Below are positions 18,736-26,537 of a DNA stretch of 62,669 nucleotides, piece by piece; positions within the stretch are counted from its first letter, which is position 1; each line of letters starts with the position of its first letter. The DNA is from Paracoccaceae bacterium (GTDB lineage Bacteria > Pseudomonadota > Alphaproteobacteria > Rhodobacterales > Rhodobacteraceae), in NCBI GenBank assembly GCA_028150825.1, contig JAOGIM010000009.1:1-62669 (forward strand), given 5' to 3'. A program made the position numbers and the translations under genes. The notes under the pieces are model-generated. The model made no database searches, was not told the origin of the DNA, and worked only from the letters and a program-made list of their open reading frames with translations.

Positions 18736-19867
18736 TGATTTTTACCTGTTTGTTTTCTACACGCGCTATAGCAAGTCCGCGCTCGTTTGTCCCGTTCTGC
18801 TTTAAACGAAAAATTCCGTCCACGCCTTCAAAACCAGCCTGTTGAGTAAGAGAGCCTTTGGAGAATGCATTTGGATTGGCTGAGAATACCAAAGCACCGA
18901 TGGCGGCAATCCCATCATAGGAAAGGCCTGCCAAGTGATGGGGTTTGCTTTGATAAGCTTCTTCATATCGGGCTGAAAACTGCGCCAGCATCTCACGATC
19001 TGGGACAGTAAACCATCCATTCTGAACACCGGGCAATTCAAGGGTTTGGGCTGGAATATCCCAACGCGCCAATCCAGCGTATTGCATAGTTTCAGAATTT
19101 ATACCTGCCTCAGGGAGCATCTGCACCAACAATCCTAAAGCACCCGCTGTAGTCGACGTTAGAAAAAGTAAATCCGCATCTTCAATCTCAACGGCAGCTC
19201 TCACAAGAGGCACAGAATTCACAACCCCTTTGCGCGAAAACTCAAATGCTTGTGAGGCTACGATTTCCAAAGAGCTACGTGATGCCGCTTTTTCCAGAGC
19301 AATCCTTCCAAATTCTCCTTCGACATTGCTTGGATACACAATAATTGCCCTTCGCTTGCCTTGAGCTGCAGCAAATTGGACCAGACGCTTTGCTGTATTG
19401 TCAAATGTTTGACCCAAGACAAAGACATTACCGCCTGCAATTGAGGCATTATTTGAGAAACTTAGAACGTTTACACCTTCATCCGCGACGGCCAAGCCTG
19501 CCGCATTTGCCGCCTCTGCAAAAAGCGGCCCCAAGATTATTTTGGCGCCCTCATCTACAGCTTGCTGCGCCACTTGGCCGGCGACGACAGCTGAACCGGC
19601 TGTATCGTAAACACGCAAGTCAATCCTAATATTGCCTAAGTCCGCGATGGCTAACCTTGCAGCATTTTCTATGCTTATAGAAATTTTTTGTATTTTTTCA
19701 TCGCTCTGTGGAATCAACAAAGCGACAGGTACTGGGTCTGATGTATTAAGAACTCGCCCGGGTCCTATTGTAGATGGACCAACATTGCACCCAGATATTG
19801 CAGCAAGAAGAGAAAACGCAATTAAAGCAAACAACGTCTTGCGTAACGGTAAAATTAAGTCGATCAT
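18695..19867 (-). CDS. Penicillin-binding protein activator, LpoA/YraM-like lipoprotein
   Basis: The 390-residue protein starts with a lipoprotein signal (FALIAFSLLAAISGC, Cys near residue 27) and continues as a type I periplasmic-binding fold: VALLIPQSD, ILGPLFAEAANAAG, and GLSYDGIAAIGALV. This matches the C-terminal half of LpoA, the outer-membrane activator of PBP1A; the N-terminal TPR half is absent, as in other alphaproteobacterial members. It is divergent from rsmI, which is the standard yraL-yraM arrangement, and an AAAGGAG ribosome site precedes the ATG. The end overlaps the glnD start. Confidence 0.85.
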   Translation of the reverse strand: MIDLILPLRKTLFALIAFSLLAAISGCNVGPSTIGPGRVLNTSDPVPVALLIPQSDEKIQKISISIENAARLAIADLGNIRIDLRVYDTAGSAVVAGQVAQQAVDEGAKIILGPLFAEAANAAGLAVADEGVNVLSFSNNASIAGGNVFVLGQTFDNTAKRLVQFAAAQGKRRAIIVYPSNVEGEFGRIALEKAASRSSLEIVASQAFEFSRKGVVNSVPLVRAAVEIEDADLLFLTSTTAGALGLLVQMLPEAGINSETMQYAGLARWDIPAQTLELPGVQNGWFTVPDREMLAQFSARYEEAYQSKPHHLAGLSYDGIAAIGALVFSANPNAFSKGSLTQQAGFEGVDGIFRLKQNGTNERGLAIARVENKQVKIIDSAPTSFGRAAF

Positions 19868-19941
19868 AGTGTTATCTCCTTTAAGCGCGCCATGCTCCGC
19901 TCATAGAGAGATCATAAAGCGCAAATAGAGCGGGTCTAGAG

Positions 19942-20808
19942 GTGAATCATAAGTTAGTCGATTTAGCGGCGGGATTGTATCTTGTTGCAACACCAATTGG
20001 TAACGCCCGAGATATCACACTCAGAGCCCTTGATATATTAGCCAGTGCGGATGTGTTGGTGGCCGAAGACACGCGAACACTACGGCGTTTGTTGAATATT
20101 CATGGGGTTCCTCTAGCAAATAGGCCTCTTATTTCATATCATGACCATAGTAGTGCTAAAGTGCGCGGAAGACTTATGAAGTATATAAGCGCCGATAAAT
20201 CGGTGGCTTATGCCTCTGAGGCAGGTACTCCTTTGATTGCGGATCCCGGATATCATCTTTCCAAAGATGCCAGTGAAGCTGGCTATTTAATGACTACTGC
20301 GCCTGGAAGCTCTGCAGTTTTGAGCGCTTTGACTTTGGCTGGATTACCGACAGATAGTTTCTTGTTTGATGGGTTTTTACCAGCTCAAAAAACAGCTAGA
20401 CGTGCAAGGCTACAAAACTTGTCAGATATTCAAAGCACTCTTGTTTTTTACGAATCGCCTAAACGGCTTGCTGCTATGCTGCGCGATGCACGTGATACAC
20501 TCGGAGCAGAGCGAACAGCAGTCTATTGCCGCGAGTTGACCAAGAAATTCGAAGAAGTGCGCCGGGGATCTCTGAATGAGCTCTGTGATCATGTTGCTGA
20601 TCGGTCGATCAAAGGCGAGGTAGTGGTTCTTATCAGTTGCGCGGAGAAACTTTCTATTAACGAAGAGCAATTATCTTTAGATCTGCAAAAGGCATTGAAT
20701 GACATGAGCCTGCGAGATGCCTCTGAGGCGGTCGCGCGCGCTTATGGTTTGCCAAAACGCCAAATTTATCAGAAGGCTCTGGAACTTGGAAAAGAAGAAA
20801 CGGAGTAA
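19942..20808 (+). CDS. rsmI: 16S rRNA (cytidine1402-2'-O)-methyltransferase
   Basis: This 288-residue SAM methyltransferase of the tetrapyrrole-methylase fold starts with LYLVATPIGNARDITLRAL, then VLVAEDTRTLRRLL, ISYHDHS and YASEAGTPLIADPG, all hallmark RsmI (YraL) motifs. It methylates the ribose of C1402 in 16S rRNA. The start is GTG with only a weak upstream purine tract. Downstream lie the broken yraN and gshB, preserving the usual rsmI-yraN-gshB order. Confidence 0.94.
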   Translation: MNHKLVDLAAGLYLVATPIGNARDITLRALDILASADVLVAEDTRTLRRLLNIHGVPLANRPLISYHDHSSAKVRGRLMKYISADKSVAYASEAGTPLIADPGYHLSKDASEAGYLMTTAPGSSAVLSALTLAGLPTDSFLFDGFLPAQKTARRARLQNLSDIQSTLVFYESPKRLAAMLRDARDTLGAERTAVYCRELTKKFEEVRRGSLNELCDHVADRSIKGEVVVLISCAEKLSINEEQLSLDLQKALNDMSLRDASEAVARAYGLPKRQIYQKALELGKEETE

Positions 20809-20823
20809 GATTGCCTCCTTTGA

Positions 20824-21148
20824 TGGATTTATATTGGAAAGCTAAGTTCTCAAAGATTATAAATTCTGCGGCTATAAAATACTTTACCAACGGTGGAGCG
20901 GTCCGAGTGGTGAAATAAATTTGGTTGCTTCCAAAGAGGATATTTTAGTCTTTTTAGAAGTGAAGAAATCATCCACTCAAGTGCGGGCAAACGAAGCTCT
21001 AATCTGACCACAGATTTCTAGCATTACTCAGACTAAGCGATAAATCTCAGCCTACAAAAACTTTCCACTAAATGCAAACATACGCTTTGATGTAGCTTTT
21101 CTCCATGCGCTGGGCGTATTAGTCGTTGTCGAAAATGCACCTCTCTAA
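20824..21148 (+). pseudogene. yraN: Broken yraN (UPF0102, nuclease-like) gene
   Basis: A single plus-strand frame from 20846 to 21148 encodes GYKILYQRWSGPSGEINLVASKEDILVFLEVKKS, then NIRFDVAFLHALGVLVVVENAPL. This is the YraN core (GEIDLIA....VFVEVK) and its C-terminal RFDV..... segment. The frame contains nonsense codons TGA at 21005-21007 and TAA at 21041-21043, with a further TAA (20843-20845) ahead of the core. The N-terminal part may continue in another frame from the ATG at 20824. Position between rsmI and gshB is the normal place for yraN. Loss of an otherwise widely conserved gene of unclear function. Confidence 0.85.
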
Positions 21149-21229
21149 AGGGAAAGTATCTTTCATTCTGGCATTGCCAAGCATGCCCCTATTGGGCCAT
21201 GTTCACTCAATAAAAATTCTGGAGAGTTT

Positions 21230-22165
21230 ATGAAAATTGCGTTTCAAATGGATCCTATTAACTTAGTCGATGTCAACGCCGATAGCAGCTTCCGTCTTGC
21301 TGAGGAGGCTCAGGCACGGGGTCATAGGCTCTTTTACTATTCACCAGACAAACTAGCTTTTCAGGAAGGAAAATTAATTGCTCGGGGGCATAAAATGGAA
21401 GTCCAGCGCGTTCCAGATCACCCCGCAATTCTAAGTGCGGAAGAAGAAGTGTGGCTAGAAGATTTTGATGTCATTTGGCTGCGGCAAGACCCACCATTTG
21501 ATATGCATTATATTACGACAACGCATCTTCTTGATATGGTCCACCCAAAAACTCTTGTGGTGAATGATCCTTTCTGGGTGCGCAATTACCCTGAGAAGCT
21601 TTTGGTGCTAAATTTCCCCGCTTTAACACCCCCTACGACGATCGCCCGCGACATTGAGACAATTCGGACCTTTAAGGAAAAGCATAAGGATATTATTTTA
21701 AAACCACTTTATGGAAATGGCGGGGCAGGCGTGTTCCGGCTCGATACCAACGATCGAAATCTATCCTCTTTGCATGAGCTCTTTGCTAGTTTTTCACGCG
21801 AACCGCTCATTGCACAAAAGTTTCTACCCGATGTTAGCAATGGCGACAAACGAGTGATCTTGGTCGAAGGAAAGCCTGTTGGTGCCATTAATCGCATTCC
21901 TGCAAAAGGCGAAACCCGATCTAATATGCATGTTGGCGGCCGGCCGGAAAAAGTTGGCCTGACGCAAAGAGACATAGAAATTTGTGACGCAATCGGCCCG
22001 CTATTGAGTGAAAAAGGCCAGATATTCGTCGGAATTGATATAATTGGTGATTATCTGACTGAAATAAATCTGACTTCGCCAACCGGGATACAAGAACTGG
22101 AAAGGTTTGACTATATCAATGTCGCGTCTATGGTCTGGGCCGCAATTGAGAAACGCTGCAAGTGA
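21230..22165 (+). CDS. gshB: Glutathione synthetase
   Basis: The 311-residue ATP-grasp enzyme joins gamma-glutamylcysteine and glycine. It begins MKIAFQMDPINLVDVNADSSF, the family N-terminus, and carries LRQDPPFDMHYI, NDPFWVRNYPEKL, LKPLYGNGGAGVFR and GIDIIGDYLTEINLTSPTG, all standard GshB motifs. GGAGAG lies just ahead of the ATG. Downstream is a fragment of comM, as expected from the usual gshB-comM neighbourhood. Confidence 0.95.
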   Translation: MKIAFQMDPINLVDVNADSSFRLAEEAQARGHRLFYYSPDKLAFQEGKLIARGHKMEVQRVPDHPAILSAEEEVWLEDFDVIWLRQDPPFDMHYITTTHLLDMVHPKTLVVNDPFWVRNYPEKLLVLNFPALTPPTTIARDIETIRTFKEKHKDIILKPLYGNGGAGVFRLDTNDRNLSSLHELFASFSREPLIAQKFLPDVSNGDKRVILVEGKPVGAINRIPAKGETRSNMHVGGRPEKVGLTQRDIEICDAIGPLLSEKGQIFVGIDIIGDYLTEINLTSPTGIQELERFDYINVASMVWAAIEKRCK

Positions 22166-22209
22166 GATCACGTCTGCTGATGATTCGGTGCTACAATTCG
22201 CTTGCTCGT

Positions 22210-22407
22210 TTACGCTTCAACTGCGAAAGCCAATAATCCTTTGGCAATACGACGGAATTTTGAACGCGTTGTGCGCGCTTCAAAGACTACTTTCTCATGC
22301 AGGCCCAACATAGCAAAAGCTGGAAGGTCGTGAGTTACCGCACTGTTAAATTCTACTGGACACGGTTTAATACCTTTATAGATTATGGCAGTCGCATGGG
22401 TATTCAT
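22210..22407 (-). pseudogene. N-terminal fragment of comM (YifB, Mg-chelatase-like AAA ATPase)
   Basis: The 65-codon frame reads MNTHATAIIYKGIKPCPVEF, then LPAFAMLGLHEKVVFEARTTR. ComM/YifB starts with the pattern AFxG.....VDVQ......LPAFxIVGLPDKAVxEARERVR, so the fragment is its first 50 or so residues. The remaining 450 codons, including the Walker motifs, are absent: a stop follows and gshB starts in the other direction nearby. ComM is a branch-migration helicase used in natural transformation in other bacteria. Convergence with gshB matches the ancestral layout. Confidence 0.7.
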
Positions 22408-22483
22408 AAATCTTAAACATTTTCCTTTCTGTCCCCAAGCAGGTTTAAAATAGTTAAATTCAAAGATAATTTAATGTACTTTT

Positions 22484-23062
22484 TCACGCGGAAAAGTTCA
22501 GCTTATTAATTGTCCATCCAGATTCGCTGTATCTGAGATGGGTCAGTGAAAAATTATCTATCTTATGTCGCATGGCATGTTTTGCGCCGCAGCCTTCCGC
22601 TCTTTGTATCTGGCTAACGATCACGCCAAAATGTACAACAATAATCAACGCTTGTTCGGGGTATGCATTCATAAGATCATCAATAGCCTGATCTGTTCTT
22701 TGGCAAAACCCATCCCAGCTTTCGCCATTTGGTGCTGAGGTCTGACCGGGAGTATCGTAAAACGCAAATACACGGTCATGATCTGTCTTTTCAATTTCGG
22801 CGAATAGTTTTAATTCCCAATCACCAAAGTGAATCTCGCGCAAATTGGCTTCATCGGGCAATCTCTCGTGGTCTAACTTTAGTGCATCAGCGGTGTCGCG
22901 CGCGCGTTTTAAATCTGATGAAATCATTTTTCCATTATCGGGTAAATATTTGCAAAGGCGCTCAATTTTGGCCTCATCAGAGAGATCTGCGGGTACATCA
23001 GACCAGCCGACCATAGATTTTAAATGTGTCGGTCCGTGCCGTATGAAATAAAGATCGCTCAA
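22484..23062 (-). CDS. Histidine phosphatase family protein, CobC/alpha-ribazole phosphatase-like
   Basis: The 192-residue protein has the phosphoglycerate-mutase-like motif LYFIRHGPTHL near residues 4-14 (RHG, phospho-His), SSDLKRARDTAD, and a second histidine in VVHFGVIVSQI. Its start overlaps the stop of cobP by four bases. That link supports a role in cobalamin assembly (dephosphorylation of alpha-ribazole phosphate), though general histidine phosphatases look alike and the substrate is inferred. Confidence 0.8.
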   Translation of the reverse strand: MSDLYFIRHGPTHLKSMVGWSDVPADLSDEAKIERLCKYLPDNGKMISSDLKRARDTADALKLDHERLPDEANLREIHFGDWELKLFAEIEKTDHDRVFAFYDTPGQTSAPNGESWDGFCQRTDQAIDDLMNAYPEQALIIVVHFGVIVSQIQRAEGCGAKHAMRHKIDNFSLTHLRYSESGWTINKLNFSA

Positions 23063-23592
23063 TTCATGTCCTCGGATAGCCGACCTTTTAATAGAGCTGG
23101 CAGGCCAGCGGTTACCATGACAACACGATCTGCTATGCTTGCCAGTTTTTGGTTGAGATGACCCTGATCGCTTTGGAACCTACGACCAAGTTTTGTTGAT
23201 GGGACGACACTATGGCCAACTTCATTGCTGACGATCACAATTCGTCCCTCAAAACTTGGTAAATAGGCGCATAAACTATCAGCAGCGCTTGAGACATCCT
23301 GATCCTTCAGCAAAAGATTACTTAGCCACATTGTAGCGCAATCAATTAGGACAACTTCGGATTTTCTAAGCGCAGATAACTGTTCGACCAGCGCCAATGG
23401 TTCTTCAAATGTACGCCATTTAGCACTCCGCCTTTTTTGGTGGAGCAAAACTTTCTTTTTCATTTCATTGTCATAGGCTTGTGCTGTGGCTACATAAATG
23501 GGCTGGGTGCTAAATGAAAGCACGTGGTTTTCTGCCCAAGCTGACTTACCTGACGCCGCGCCACCAAGTACAAGAGTAAAGTCAAATGTCAT
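23059..23592 (-). CDS. cobP: Adenosylcobinamide kinase/adenosylcobinamide-phosphate guanylyltransferase
   Basis: This 177-residue protein carries the P-loop LVLGGAASGKSAWAE near residues 6-20, VYVATAQAYDNEM-like IYVATAQAYDNEMKKK, HQKRRSAKWRTFEEP and VLIDCATMWLSNLL, the standard CobU/CobP series. It phosphorylates adenosylcobinamide and then transfers GMP, in the lower-ligand assembly branch of B12 synthesis. The start was taken at MTFDFTLVLGG; 19 codons of upstream frame overlap the rpoH2 promoter region. Coupled to the cobC-like gene. Confidence 0.93.
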   Translation of the reverse strand: MTFDFTLVLGGAASGKSAWAENHVLSFSTQPIYVATAQAYDNEMKKKVLLHQKRRSAKWRTFEEPLALVEQLSALRKSEVVLIDCATMWLSNLLLKDQDVSSAADSLCAYLPSFEGRIVIVSNEVGHSVVPSTKLGRRFQSDQGHLNQKLASIADRVVMVTAGLPALLKGRLSEDMN

Positions 23593-23619
23593 TGTTATAG
23601 ATTTTTCCTTAGTCGAATG

Positions 23620-23647
23620 TGATCCGAATTCTGGCTCTCGTCGTATC
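23620..23647 (+). promoter_or_regulatory. Putative RpoE/ChrR-type (ECF) promoter of rpoH2
   Basis: TGATCC (23620-23625) and CGTATC (23642-23647) are spaced by 16 bases. This resembles the promoters recognised by the singlet-oxygen-responsive sigma factor RpoE (ChrR-controlled) in Rhodobacter, one target of which is rpoHII. It lies about 60 bases ahead of the proposed TTG start and overlaps the cobP leader on the other strand. Confidence 0.55.
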
Positions 23648-23705
23648 ATTACTAAACACTAAATTATATTTGACAAAACCGGAAGACAAGTGGGAGAATA
23701 GGACT

Positions 23706-24581
23706 TTGGCACTCGATGGAAACTCTGGAGCGTTCATATCTCGCAAAGCGATGAAGGCAGAGCTATTAGACGCTGAAACTGAACTAAAGCTAGCTTATGC
23801 TTGGAGAGATCAGCGAGATGAAGCGTCTCTCCATAGGCTAATCAATGCTTATATGCGATTGGCGATATCGATGGCGTCTAAGTTTAAACGTTATGGCGCA
23901 CCTATGAATGATCTCATTCAGGAAGCAGGTCTTGGCCTCATGAAGGCAGCAGATAAATTTGATCCTGACCGAGGTGTCCGTTTTTCAACTTACGCGGTGT
24001 GGTGGATCAAAGCTAGTATCCAAGACTACGTTATGCGTAATTGGTCCATGGTTCGGACTGGATCGACCAGTAACCAAAAATCTCTTTTCTTTAATCTGAG
24101 ACGGGTTCAGGCTCAGCTTGAAAGAGAAGCGTCCCAGCGCGGTGAACAATTAGATAGGCATCAACTTCACCAGTTGATCTCAACTGAGGTGGGTGTGCCG
24201 ATACACGACGTCGAGATGATGGATGGACGGTTGAGTGGATCTGACTACTCGCTTAACGCAACACAATCTGTTGAAGATGAAGGGCGAGAATGGATTGACA
24301 CTATTGAAGACATATCAGAGCAAGCAGACAAAACCTATGAAACTAATCATGACACTGGCCGTCTACGAGGCTGGCTTTTAGACGCACTTAATGGACTAAA
24401 TGATCGTGAAAGGTTAATTATTCGCGAACGAAAAATGCGGGATGAGCCTCGGACTTTAGAAAGCCTTGGAATAGAGCTAGGCCTATCGAAAGAGCGCGTT
24501 CGACAGGTCGAAGCAGCCGCATTCGGTAAAATGCGCAAATTCCTCGAAAACAATGTCCGCGAAGTTCAACATTTTCTTTGA
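23706..24581 (+). CDS. rpoH2: Heat-shock type sigma factor, RpoH2 (sigma-32 family)
   Basis: The 291-residue product is a sigma-32-family factor. Region 2 shows INAYMRLAISMASKFKRYGAPMNDLIQEAGLGLMKAADKFDPDRGVRFSTYAVWWIKASIQDYVMRNWSMVR (in segments), the core-binding and -10 recognition part; LGLSKERVRQVE near the end is the region 4.2 helix-turn-helix. Similarity in the N-terminus (LALDG...SRKAMKAELLDAETELKLAYAWRD) points to the RpoHII branch of Rhodobacterales, used in oxidative and photo-oxidative stress. A TTG codon starts this conserved N-terminus; a GTG frame 29 codons earlier would begin inside the promoter and is rejected. Confidence 0.88.
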   Translation: MALDGNSGAFISRKAMKAELLDAETELKLAYAWRDQRDEASLHRLINAYMRLAISMASKFKRYGAPMNDLIQEAGLGLMKAADKFDPDRGVRFSTYAVWWIKASIQDYVMRNWSMVRTGSTSNQKSLFFNLRRVQAQLEREASQRGEQLDRHQLHQLISTEVGVPIHDVEMMDGRLSGSDYSLNATQSVEDEGREWIDTIEDISEQADKTYETNHDTGRLRGWLLDALNGLNDRERLIIRERKMRDEPRTLESLGIELGLSKERVRQVEAAAFGKMRKFLENNVREVQHFL

Positions 24582-24857
24582 GTAGGGGGCAATTGTGAAA
24601 GGTTTGTGGGCTAGTTCGCTGTCTAGAGTATGAGGTATTTCGAAAAGCATAATTTCGAAGTATATTCTGATTTGTTACAAACTCACCAATAAATCTAACA
24701 CTGAAAATGCTGAGCCTAATATTTAATCTCGTGATTACAAAATTTCCACCATGTGAATTAATCAATCGCAACTGGCAAAATTTTAGGATTGTCTGACCCC
24801 TCTTGCAGAGATATCGCAGACGTCCTAAAGTTTGGATGAAACCTTTCTGAGGCGACC

Positions 24858-26069
24858 ATGTTGGAAGAGCGTAGAATTTTGCTGATCATTTCTGGTGGTA
24901 TCGCCGCATTTAAATCATTGGACCTGATCCGGCGTCTGCGTGAGCGAGGGGCGATGGTCACTCCGGTTATGACCAAAGCATCAGCAGAGTTCGTAACCCC
25001 TCTGTCTGTCTCTGCAATGGCAGGAGAAAAGGTCTTTCAAGATTTGTTTGATCTTACTTCAGAAGCTGAGATGGGGCATATTGAACTTTCGCGTAGCGCT
25101 GATTTGATTGTCGTTGCTCCTGCAAGTGCAGATCTTATAGCGAAAATGGCGGGAGGTCATGCTAATGATTTGGCCTCGACACTTTTGTTGGCAACAGACA
25201 CGCCTGTGTTAGTCGCACCGGCAATGAATTTGCGGATGTGGAGCCATGCAGCGACACAGCGTAATGTTACCTATTTAAAAGATGACTCTATTAACTTTGT
25301 CGGTCCCAATGAGGGAGATATGGCCTGTGGTGAATTCGGTCTCGGACGTATGGCCGAACCCTTGGAAATTGTCACTGCGATTGAAGAATATTTTATGGCC
25401 ATGGGCCCAGCTAATGCTTTGGCTGGTAGGCGGGTGCTTGTCACATCAGGGCCTACCCATGAACCGATTGATCCCGTGCGTTATATCGCCAACCGGTCTT
25501 CTGGAGCTCAAGGGAGCGCAATTGCAAAGGCCCTTATAGAGCTGGGTGCTGATGTGATCTTTGTAACAGGGCCTGCTGATGTTCAGCCACCTATTGGGGT
25601 TCATTTAATCGAGGTTGAGACGGCAATACAGATGCTTGAGGCTGTCGAAAAAGAGATGCCATGCGATGCTGCAATCTTTGCCGCAGCAGTAGCAGACTGG
25701 CGTGTGGTGGATACGCCAAGCTCAAAGATCAAAAAAGTGAACGGCCAGTTGCCCGTTTTGGAGTTTGCTGAGAACCCGGATATTCTGGCACGGATCAGCA
25801 ATCGAACAAAAACCAGACCAGATCTTGTTGTTGGCTTTGCGGCTGAAACTGAGGATGTTATTGAAAATGCAACGAAAAAGCGCGCACGAAAAGGCTGTGA
25901 CTGGATTGTTGCCAACGATGTCTCTCCCGAGACTGGCATTATGGGGGGATCAGAAAACGCCGTTACGCTGATCACATCACAAGGCGTGCAGGGCTGGGAC
26001 CGAATGAGCAAATCCGCAGTTGCACGCCAGCTTGCCATGAAAATTGCGAATGCCTTAGGTAGGGCATGA
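24858..26069 (+). CDS. coaBC: Bifunctional phosphopantothenoylcysteine decarboxylase/phosphopantothenate-cysteine ligase
   Basis: This 403-residue fusion makes 4'-phosphopantetheine for CoA. The N-terminal CoaC flavoprotein part has ILLIISGGIAAFKSLDLIRRLR, the active-site histidine region EMGHIELSR near residue 75, and APAMNLRMW. The CoaB part begins around residue 190 with VLVTSGPTHEPIDPVRYIANRSSG and has AAAVADWRV and the FAENPDIL / GFAAET motifs. All key segments are intact. It is followed three bases later by dut. Confidence 0.95.
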   Translation: MLEERRILLIISGGIAAFKSLDLIRRLRERGAMVTPVMTKASAEFVTPLSVSAMAGEKVFQDLFDLTSEAEMGHIELSRSADLIVVAPASADLIAKMAGGHANDLASTLLLATDTPVLVAPAMNLRMWSHAATQRNVTYLKDDSINFVGPNEGDMACGEFGLGRMAEPLEIVTAIEEYFMAMGPANALAGRRVLVTSGPTHEPIDPVRYIANRSSGAQGSAIAKALIELGADVIFVTGPADVQPPIGVHLIEVETAIQMLEAVEKEMPCDAAIFAAAVADWRVVDTPSSKIKKVNGQLPVLEFAENPDILARISNRTKTRPDLVVGFAAETEDVIENATKKRARKGCDWIVANDVSPETGIMGGSENAVTLITSQGVQGWDRMSKSAVARQLAMKIANALGRA

Positions 26070-26072
26070 GAA

Positions 26073-26537
26073 ATGGTTGATCTTTCCTTGAGCTGGGCAC
26101 AGGACGCAGATTCAAACTTATCCTTGCCGCAGTATAAAACCGGAGGGGCGGCCGGTGCTGATCTTAGGGCAAACTTTCCGCCCGATAAACGCACAACAGG
26201 GGCGACTTTGGTGGCTGGATCAAGAATGCTTATTTCAACCGGTCTTCATATAGAAATTCCGTTGGGTTACGAAGTCCAAATTCGTCCCAGATCAGGGCTT
26301 GCGCTAAACCATGGAGTCACCATTCTGAATGCACCGGGAACTATTGACAGTGATTTTCGCGGGATCGTAGGCATCATTCTCTATAATTCGAGCGATCAAG
26401 ATTTTCATATTGGGCATGGGGACAGAGTGGCGCAGATGGTTGTCGCAACAGTGCAACAGGCGGTTTTCGCCCTTGAAGCTATTCTTGGTGAAACGGATCG
26501 GGGTCAAGGCGGCTTTGGCTCAACTGGAAAATCCTGA
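26073..26537 (+). CDS. dut: Deoxyuridine 5'-triphosphate nucleotidohydrolase
   Basis: The 154-residue trimeric dUTPase converts dUTP to dUMP and pyrophosphate. The five family motifs are present in order: GAAGADLRA near residue 26, VQIRPRSGLALNHG, GTIDSDFRGIVGIIL, DRVAQMVVATV and the C-terminal P-loop-like RGQGGFGSTG. The stop codon region overlaps the next gene start, so coaBC, dut and the ThiF-like gene form one unit. The coaBC-dut linkage is common in bacteria. Confidence 0.96.
   Translation: MVDLSLSWAQDADSNLSLPQYKTGGAAGADLRANFPPDKRTTGATLVAGSRMLISTGLHIEIPLGYEVQIRPRSGLALNHGVTILNAPGTIDSDFRGIVGIILYNSSDQDFHIGHGDRVAQMVVATVQQAVFALEAILGETDRGQGGFGSTGKS

Noticed and set aside
23619-23705. Extended N-terminus of RpoH2 starting with GTG at 23619.
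   Set aside because: It starts inside the predicted promoter, and the added residues are absent from the conserved RpoH2 N-terminus.
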